Shown here in pieces: positions 23,901-32,900 of a DNA stretch of 64,000 nt (the first letter of the stretch is position 1; every line of letters begins with the position of its first letter). The stretch is taken from positions 74,010,949 to 74,074,948 of the forward strand of contig OZ020586.1 of NCBI GenBank assembly GCA_963971535.1. Direction: 5' to 3'. The position numbers were made by a program, and so were the translations under genes. The notes under the pieces were generated by a model, which was not told where the DNA came from, searched no databases, and saw only the letters and a list, made by a program, of their open reading frames with translations. Source of the DNA: Notolepis coatsorum. Its lineage: Eukaryota; Chordata; Actinopteri; Aulopiformes; Paralepididae.

Positions 23901-26900
23901 TATAGCGAGTCGTTGTGGTTCATTGATATTAGGTTTTGATATAATTTAGAAAGAATGTTTTGTATTGAAGCATCAATTTGGATATTAGCTATAAAGCGTT
24001 CTATAGCAGAAGGGTGTCGAATTTTGTCCCAATCTTCCTGGTTTTCAAAAAAAATTCTTAATTGGAGACATCTGACATCTTTTTTGGGGTTCAGTCGTAT
24101 AACAGTTATTTTGTCACTGATTGCTTGGTTTGTGATTTGCTGTTTGGCTGATTGTTTGCTTTGTGATTGGTTGTTTTGTGATTGTTTGTTTGGCTGATTG
24201 TTTGCTTTGTGATTGGTTGTTTTGTGATTGTTTGTTTGGCTGATTGTTTGCTTTGTGATTGGTTGTTTGGCTGATTGTTTTGTATTTCTTTGCTTTGTGA
24301 TTGGTTGTTTGGCTGATTCTTTGCTTTGCGATTGGTTCTTCACGCCAGCTTCAGTGACGACATCTTCTCCATGACTGGGAGGAGGCCCAACATCTTCTGG
24401 AGGGTGTGCTGGCAGTTCATCAGTCCCCTGATGCTGCTGGTGGTGTTCCTGGCCTACATCGCTGTCCAGACCACCAAGCACCCCACCTACCCTGCATGGA
24501 ACCCTGACTATGTAGGTGTTTGATTTCTACAAAGGCTCATACACAGACCAGACTCTGACTAACATGATGCAATAGCATGCATTTTCTGTCCCCACATACC
24601 TAGAGTTTGTGTACAGTACAGCTTGCCCTGCTGATCAAAGCAGAGTGGATCAAAGCTGGTGGGTCAGAACTGGTACACCTAGACCAGGGATGTGCACAGG
24701 TACGGGCTATTGTTGCCCGGGCAACAGCGCATTTACTCTGATTGGCTGAGTTGCCCCCTCTGGAGAGCCTTTTTTTATAAAAAAAAATGTACATAAAGAA
24801 TTAACAAGCAGCTTTGTTACAAATACAGGGAGGGGCAAGAAGGCGCAGCGACACTGCCTCACCCTCTGGCGCCCCGACGGCTGAAAGACTTCACACAAAA
24901 GTGCCCTTTTGAGTGTCGAAATCGAGAAGACGTTGGTGCCCTTCCAATGGTCTAAACTTGACCATGTAACCCCACAGTTGAAAAATGTCACGCTAAAGTG
25001 TCCTTTTGAGTGGCGGAAAATGTTATACTTATATGCTTTGAATCTGGATTGCCTAGACTAGGCCTACATAATGTTAATCTTAATCAAGGATGAAATCTAT
25101 TTCACCATACCTGATGCATCATAGCTTTTTGCTTGCTGATGGGGTCCCATGTTGTGCAGTAGGTGCCCCTTTTTTTTATTTTCGCCCCTGCCCTGCAAAC
25201 AACCTGAGTCCGCCACTGCGCAGCGACCAGCTCAGCCTCCCCTCTGACTGTGCAACACCTCAGAAACTGAATCGAGCGCATAGACCAGCCGCATTTCATT
25301 GTATACCTGTATGCCGTGACAATTAAAACTCTTGACTTGACTTGACTTGACTTGGCATAAGAGCTTTCTGTTACAAACTCTAATGAAAAGGCAGCTGAGG
25401 GGAGGCAAGCATTCAGTAATACAGAGCCCAGTGGGGCTCTATTCAATAATACAGTGCCCAGTGGGGCTCTATTCAGTAATACAGTGCCCAGTGGGGCTCT
25501 ATTCAATAATACAGTGCCCAGTGGGGCTCTATTCAGTAATACAGTGCCCAGTGGGGCTCTATTCAATAATACAGTGCCCAGTGGGGCTCTATTCAGTAAT
25601 ACAGTGCTCAGTGGGGCTCTATTCAGTAATACAGTGCCCAGTGGGGCTCTATTCAATAATACAGTGCCCAGTGGGGCTCTATTCAGTAATACAGTGCTCA
25701 GTGGGGCTCTATTCAGTAATACAGTGCCCAGTAGGGCTCTATTAAATAATACAGTGCCCAGTGGGGCTCTATTCAGTAATACAGTGCTCAGTGGGGCTCT
25801 ATTCAGTAATACAGTGCCCAGTAGGGCTCTATTCAGTAATACAGTGCCCAGTAGGGCTCTATTCAGTAATACAGTGCCCAGTGGGGCTCTATTCAGTAAT
25901 ACAGAGCCCAGTGGGGCTCTATTCAGTAATACAGTGCCCAGTAGGGCTCTATTCAGTAATACAGTGCCCAGTGGGGCTCTATTAAATAATACAGTGCCCA
26001 GTGGGGCTCTATTCAGTAATACAGTGCCCAGTGGGGCTCTATTCAGTAATACAGTGCCCAGTAGGGCTCTATTCAGTAATACAGAGCCCAGTGGGGCTCT
26101 ATTCAGTAATACAGTGCCCAGTAGGGCTCTATTCAGTAATACAGTGCCCAGTAGGGCTCTATTCAATAATACAGTGCCCAGTGGGGCTCTATTCAGTAAT
26201 ACAGTGCCCAGTGGGGCTCTATTCAGTAATACAGAGCCCAGTGGGGCTCTATTCAGTAATACAGAGCCCAGTGGGGCTCTATTCAGTAATACAGTGCCCA
26301 GTGGGGCTCTATTCAATAATACAGTGCCCAGTGGGGCTCTATTCAGTAATACAGTGCCCAGTGGGGCTCTATTCAGTAATACAGTGCCCAGTGGGGCTCT
26401 ATTCAGTAATACAGTGCCCAGTGGGGCTCTATTCAGTGCCCAGTGGGGCTCTATTCAGTAATACAGAGCCCAGTGGGGCTCTATTCAGTAATACAGTGCC
26501 CAGTGGGGCTCTATTCAGTAATACAGTGCCCAGTGGGGCTCTATTCAGTAATACAGTGCCCAGTGGGGCTCTATTCAGTAATACAGTGCCCAGTGGGGCT
26601 CTATTCAGTAATACAGTGCCCAGTGGGGCTCTATTCAGTAATACAGTGCCCAGTGGGGCTCTATTCAGTAATACAGTGCCCAGTGGGGCTCTATTCAGTA
26701 ATACAGTGCCCAGTGGGGCTCTATTCAGTAATACAGTGCCCAGTAGGGCTCTATTCAGTAATACAGTGCCCAGTGGGGCTCTATTCAGTAATACAGTGCC
26801 CAGTGGGGCTCTATTCAGTAATACAGTGCCCAGTGGGGCTCTATTCAGTAATACAGAGCCCAGTGGGGCTCTATTCAGTAATACAGTGCCCAGTGGGGCT

Positions 26901-29900
26901 CTATTCAGTAATACAGTGCCCAGTGGGGCTCTATTCAGTAATACAGAGCCCAGTGGGGCTCTATTCAATAATACAGAGCCCAGTGGGGCTCTATTCAGTA
27001 ATACAGTGCCCAGTGGGGCTCTATTCAATAATACAGTGCCCAGTGGGGCTCTATTCAGTAATACAGTGCCCAGTGGGGCTCTATTCAATAATACAGTGCC
27101 CAGTGGGGCTCTATTCAGTAATACAGTGCCCAGTGGGGCTCTATTCAGTAATACAGTGCCCAGTGGGGCTCTATTCAGTGCCCAGTGGGGCTCTATTCAG
27201 TAATACAGAGCCCAGTGGGGCTCTATTCAGTAATACAGAGCCCAGTGGGGCTCTATTCAGTGCCCAGTGGGGCTCTATTCAATAATACAGTGCCCAGTGT
27301 GGGTGGGGGGGGGGTGTCCAGGTTAGAGCAATAGCCCTCCAAATGTCTGTGCACGTCCCTGACCTAGACTATAGAAAGTCATAGATTGTCCGTCTACACC
27401 GGAGGTCTGCATAGTTTCAAGTTTCTTTAATAGTTGTCATACAGAAGTACAGAATACTTTTGTACAAAATGCTTCTTACTGTTGCGCTCCAGAGACTGTG
27501 CAAGACAAGATAAGTATGAAATAAAAACATAGTAAAATTAGAAGTAAAAAAAAGAGGTCACAGTGTTCAGTTTAGACATATGTACAATGTTCGATGCAGA
27601 ATAGACGTAGTTACCATACAATATACAATACTGTGCAGTGTACTAATATACAATACTATATAGTGCAAGGCAGAAATGGAGAAATGGGACGAGGTGCAAT
27701 TTAGGTACAATTCACAGTAGGTGTACGAGTTGTAGTGCAAATCCTTTATCAATAAATATAAAGTGTAAGTGTGTTTGTGTGATCTAAAGTGTGGAGAGTG
27801 GGTGCTGCAGTGTGTTGTTTGTTTGAGTGAGTGTGTGCGTGTGGGTGTGTGTGCTGTGTGCATTTGATGGTTGTTGCATAGTGATTATTGTTCGTTTAGC
27901 GATTATTGTTCGTTTAGCAGCCTGATGGCCTGGGGATAGAAGCTTCTTCTGAGTCTTTCTGTGCTCGCCTTAAAGGGGTTATGCACTGCTATTCCTAGCA
28001 CTATTTGGGCAACTTTACACACTTCCTGTGAGTCTATGTAACACATCTGTAATTTTTATTCCAAAAATAATCATTGTTTTATATTTCTAATCTTGTACTC
28101 AAAACCAGCATTTTTCAGCCTCATGAAAGCAGGCTATTATTGGCTTGGCTCCACCCAGACTTTGAGTGACAGCCACCCACCAAATAGCTCCGCCCATCTC
28201 CCCGTCAGAGATTAGGTTTCAGGTTACATACAAATATGGTATGTCATAAATATAGAGATGTAGCAGTACTGTCTATCTATATATATATAATATGTTACCA
28301 TTAATTGAAATTGGGGGACCCTGATGTAAACAAGACGAAAGTCTTTCTCTGGTCTCCATCATAGCAGTACTGAGCAGTACTGTAGCAATACAAATATGGT
28401 ATGTCATAAATATAGAGATGTAGCAGTACTGTCTATCTATATATATGTTACCACTATTTGTAAAAGCCACAACCACGTTACCATATTTGTAATAATGTAA
28501 ATCATTGTGTCGTTGTACATATTGTGTATACACCGTTAGAAGCTAACATAGCTTAGCTTGGTAGCTATTGTGCTAACAACATATCCCGACGTCCGGCTCG
28601 CTGGCCGGCATGCACGCCCGACACAAAATGGTTCTCTCCTCTCTGTACACCCCCGTCCCCACGGGTACCCTGCCAGGGAGCCCATGGACGCGACAACGGC
28701 GGCAGCCGTAGGGTGCTCGAGCCCGCCGTAACGCTAGTGGTACACAATAGCTATGAGCTAACTAACGCTACGGCCGCCGCTGTTGTCGCGTCCACAAGCT
28801 CCCCGGCAGGACACCCGCGAGAACGGGGGCACACAAGGAGGAGAGAACCACCCCAAATCGAGCACTCATGCCGGCCGACAAGCCGGACACCGCGGTTGTT
28901 GTTAGCACAATAGTAGCCCACTGTGATGCACCGAGTGGGCCACCATTGATCAACATGCAGCGATGTGTAGCTTGCATGATGCGTGTGCAGTGCTTTGCCA
29001 CACAGGTCTGAGAAGAGGACCTGCACATGATAGCAACCGGGAGCGTCGCGGAGCATTCAGCCTGCTGGCTACCTAGATCCACTTCAACCAGCCGAGCGTC
29101 GGGAGCTCCAGCAGCTTGTCGATGTGCTAATAGCCTGGAGCCAGCTACCGTTAGCTTGCAGAGGCTCCAGCACACCGACAAGCTGTGTAGCCAGCTAACG
29201 TTAGCTTGCAGAGGCTCCAGCACACCGACAAGCTGTGTAGCCAGCTACCGTTAGCTTGCAGAGGCTATTAGCACACCGACAAGCTGTGTAGCCAGCAGGC
29301 TGAATGCTCCGCGACGCTGGTTGAAGTGGATCTAGGTAGCCAGCAGGCTGAATGCTCAACGACGCTCCCGGTTGCTAACGCCGGCCCCGGCTGGTGCTAA
29401 GTAGCTAGCGATCGCTCCCGAGTCCCGAGAGCTAACGCCGGTCTGTCTGTCGAAGACCGAGGGAACCGCATCAGGCTTCAGCTGATTAGTGATCTTCTGG
29501 ACAAACCTTCCACCCTGCAGGTAGCAAGAATGGAGGCGGGCATTACTAAAACCACAGAGCCAATCACATCACCGTGCGCTATAAACAGCGCCCTGTGACG
29601 TGCACCAGGTCGTCAAATCAACATGACCTGATTTACTAGAGGCAAAGAGGGGATGGGCTGTAGCTGAGGAATTCGTATTCGGAATATAGTATTTAGGCCC
29701 AAAAACACATTGATACGAACTCCTATTACTATAATACAATGCTAGAGACTGAAAAATGACATTTATAATGCATAGCACCTTTAAGACTCCGGTATCGCTT
29801 GCCTGACCGCAGCAGTTCAAAGAGGCAGTTGTTCGGGTGGCTCGAGTCCTTAATAATTCTCTTAGCCTTCCCCTTGCACCGCTTGATGTAAATGTTCTGG

Positions 29901-32900
29901 AGGGTGGGAAGCCCCCCTCCAATTGTGCGTTCGGCTGAACGTGTCACTCTTTGTAGTCTGCTACGGTCTTGTGCAGTGCTATTCCCAAACCAGGAGGTGA
30001 TGTTGCCGGTCAGGATGCTCTCTATTGTACATGAGTAGAAGTTCCTAAGGATCTTCTGACTGACTTGGAACTTCCTTAGGCGCCTGAGGAAGTAGAGGCG
30101 TTGTCGTGCCTTCTTCACAACACTGTCAATGTGTGTGGTCCATGTCAAGTCCTCGGATATGTGGGCTCCGAGGTACTTGAAACTGTTCACTCTCTCAACC
30201 GGTGCCCCGTCGATGCTGAGGGGGCTGTAGTCCTTGACCCCCGACCTCCTGAAGTCCACAATCATCTCTTTTGTTTTGCTGACGTTCAGGGAGAGGCAGT
30301 TCTCCTGACACCACTGTAGTAGTGTCTGCACTCTGTATTTCTTGACTATGCCTGAGCTATGTCTTTTTCCAAATCCCGTAACTCGATCATCCAATTCAAG
30401 CGATTCCTGAATAGCCTGAGTCATTGAATTATTATTATTTATTCATTTTAAAGGGCAGAAGTGGGCGATTAGATCCAGACTAATGCATTCAAGTTTAATT
30501 CTAGGTGAATGGCACTGGAAGCGGCAGTTCAAGTTAAGAGTTTTATTTGTCACGGCATACAAGCATACAGTGAAATGCGGGTGGTCATGCCCGCAGCGAT
30601 TGTGCAATAATACAAGTAATACAAATTTAAATAAGACATAGAATGAGACATAACAGGTATAATGTACATACGTTTACAAAAAGCATGGTAAAAGACATGC
30701 TAAGGTCCTGCGATAGTGCAATACAGTGATAGCTACGGATGAGGCACTGGGTCTTATGTACACTACTATACAATACTATACAATATACAGTTTTTTTCTT
30801 TTTTTATCCACTTTTTCTCCCATTTTCTATATTTTCTCCCATCCCAATTTCGTATCATCCAATTCAACCCTCCCCTGTCACGGACGCTGTTTCTTGCCTC
30901 CCACAAGCCGGCTGCAATGTGGACTAAGTCATACATAGCACAAGTCCCCTCCGGTACTTGAGGTAACAGCAGTCGCATCTTTTCACCTGCGCAGCTCGAT
31001 CTCTCAGTGGCGAGGAGTAACGCGTGGGAGGCTCACGCGGCCCCCGACACTTCCTGATTCTACTGCGCAAGCACACCAACCGACCTGTAGGAGTCGCTGT
31101 CCACAACGCCCGATCCCCACCCATCAGTTTCCCACCCCCTAATACGGCCAATGTGTATTAGTACGGACGACCAGCTAAACTGAAAGCAAATGTGGAGCGC
31201 TGGGCTCGAACTGACGAGCCCAGCGTCTCCAGCATTTTGTGGCGAGCGCCTTGCCCACTACGCCACGTAGCCGCCCACTATACAATATACAGTTATACTA
31301 CCGTACTTTTCGCACTATAAGCCGCACCTGACTATAAGCCGCAGCAGCTAAATTGAATGATGTGTACATATATAAGCCGCACTGGACTATAAGCTGCATG
31401 TGTTTTAATGTTTAATTACCATATGTAAGGAGTGGAGCCTGCGGCTTAATTTGACTCAACACGGGAAACCTCACCCGGCCCGGACACGGAAAGGATTGAC
31501 AGATTGATTGCTCTTTCTCGATTCTGTGAGTGGTGGTGCATGGCCGTTCTTATATTGAGCTTTAAGTTCCCACCTCTACAGAGAATGACTCCCATTGGGA
31601 CACAATACTGTCGGACAAATAACATTAACTAATTTACAAGTTGTATTAAGTTTAGCAAATAAGGGAACAGATAAATAACATTTCAATGCAATAAAAAAAG
31701 CAATATTTCGATTTTCGGGTTTTGTCCACATACTGTATAAGCCGCACCGTTATATAAGCCGCAGGGTAGAAAAATGGGGAAAAAAGCCACGGCTTATAGT
31801 CCGAAAAGTACGGTATATATTATATATCCTTATGCTATCTTGTTATATCCATCTATTTACTATACAAGAACCACTCCCGTTCTTTTTATTTATTTATAGT
31901 GACCTTTTCATTGTGTAAAGTGACCGTTGAGTGTGTGCGTGTGCAGCGTGTGTGTGTTCGTGCTAAAGTGTCTGTTAGTGTGTGAGCGTATACAGTATGT
32001 GTGTTGTGTGTGTGCTCATGTGTGCGTGTGTGGAGAGTTCAGTGTTCAAGACTCTGATGGCCTGGGGGAAGAAGCTGAGCCGAAGTCTCTCTGTCCTAGT
32101 TGCTGGTGTGCGCAGTCGTTTGCCTGACCGCAGCAGCTTGAACAGGCTGTTGTTGGGGTGGTGAGGGTCTTTCATTATTCTGCAGGCTCTGGATTTGCAC
32201 CTCTTGTTATATAAGACCTGCAGGGGTGGTAGTGCAATACCCGCAGTTCACTTCCAGTTTATTTGTTATTGTTTTGCTGATTTTTCTACACTTAAGATTA
32301 TGCTTCCGATCAGTTCACTTATGTGTTTTTTACAAGAATATTGTTGTTGTTTTTTGTCTGGTGAATGAATATATAAATAAAATAGAATAAAATCAGAAAC
32401 ATTTCTGTACAACGGCCTTCATCTGGTTATAATATGAGATCAAATATATCTGGCTAGGCTATAACCAGATGAATGTTCTTACCAAGATGTTGTTCTTAAG
32501 ATGTTTTAATTGTGAGTGAAGAAGACAGCGGGAGATATTTGTTGATTGAAGGTAGAATAACCTGTAGTCAAACAGTGAACAAAGGAGACCCTCTTGGTAT
32601 TGCACTTCATTTTAAGTTTAAGTTTAATCAAAAAACTAAATTGGGTCTGATATGTGGAAATTGAAATTGGGTCTGATGGGTGTGGGTTGGAGTTAAGTGG
32701 GGATAGGGGGAGATAGGAGGTTTGAGTGGGGATTGAATGAATAGCTGTGTCTCAATTCAGGGGTTGTATCCTTCCAAAGATGCAGTATACAAAGGCGTGT
32801 CCATTGTAGACTGGTGCGGGCGAACCAAGTGTTGTTAAAGGACACGGCCTGGTCTACGGAGGAGACTGGGGTTGATGCATAATAATGGTCCTAGATCGTA

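Larger units (their letters stand above)
24685..27361. mobile_element. hAT-type element with 8-bp target duplication, expanded by a tandem array
   Basis: Ends CAGGGATGTGCACAGG and CTGTGCACGTCCCTG are inverted. ACCTAGAC flanks at 24677-24684 and 27362-27369. Inside are a LINE 3' end (25240-25357) and the 30-bp array. No transposase was recognised. Confidence 0.87.
27969..29784. mobile_element. TTAA-flanked composite foldback element inside the LINE
   Basis: TTAA at 27969-27972 and 29781-29784. Ends TTAAAGGGGTTATGCACTG and ATGCATAGCACCTTTAA are imperfect inverted repeats. The left interior matches the MITE at 18969. Inside lie a LINE 3' UTR fragment (28240-28380), a partial repeat of it, and GC-rich inverted and tandem repeats (28560-29400). 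No protein is supported. Confidence 0.72.
27416..30424 (-). mobile_element. Rex1/CR1-like LINE, split by a TTAA element
   Basis: The ORF2 C-terminal half is at 29785-30424, its last codons ([11 protein letters not shown]) at 27905-27968, and the 3' UTR at 27416-27900. The two coding pieces meet at TTAA, where the 27969-29784 element inserted. The 3' UTR matches 4079-4548. Confidence 0.82.
30525..32235 (-). mobile_element. Rex-like LINE 3' end with nested SINE and MITE
   Basis: Minus strand: ORF2 C terminus at about 32050-32230 ([27 protein letters not shown]), then a 3' UTR ending in CAAGTTAAGAGTTTTATTTG at 30525. It is broken by the SINE at 30791-31277 and the MITE at 31299-31815. Confidence 0.75.

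Noticed and set aside
25102-27285. Open frames of 280-404 codons on both strands with [10 protein letters not shown] / [10 protein letters not shown] repeats
   Set aside because: The 30-bp tandem period is a multiple of three; frames on both strands are open by periodicity and the array is inside a hAT element.
28563-29400. Functional CpG-island promoter
   Set aside because: GC- and CpG-rich, but it consists of inverted and tandem repeats inside a transposon-split LINE, with no gene start nearby.
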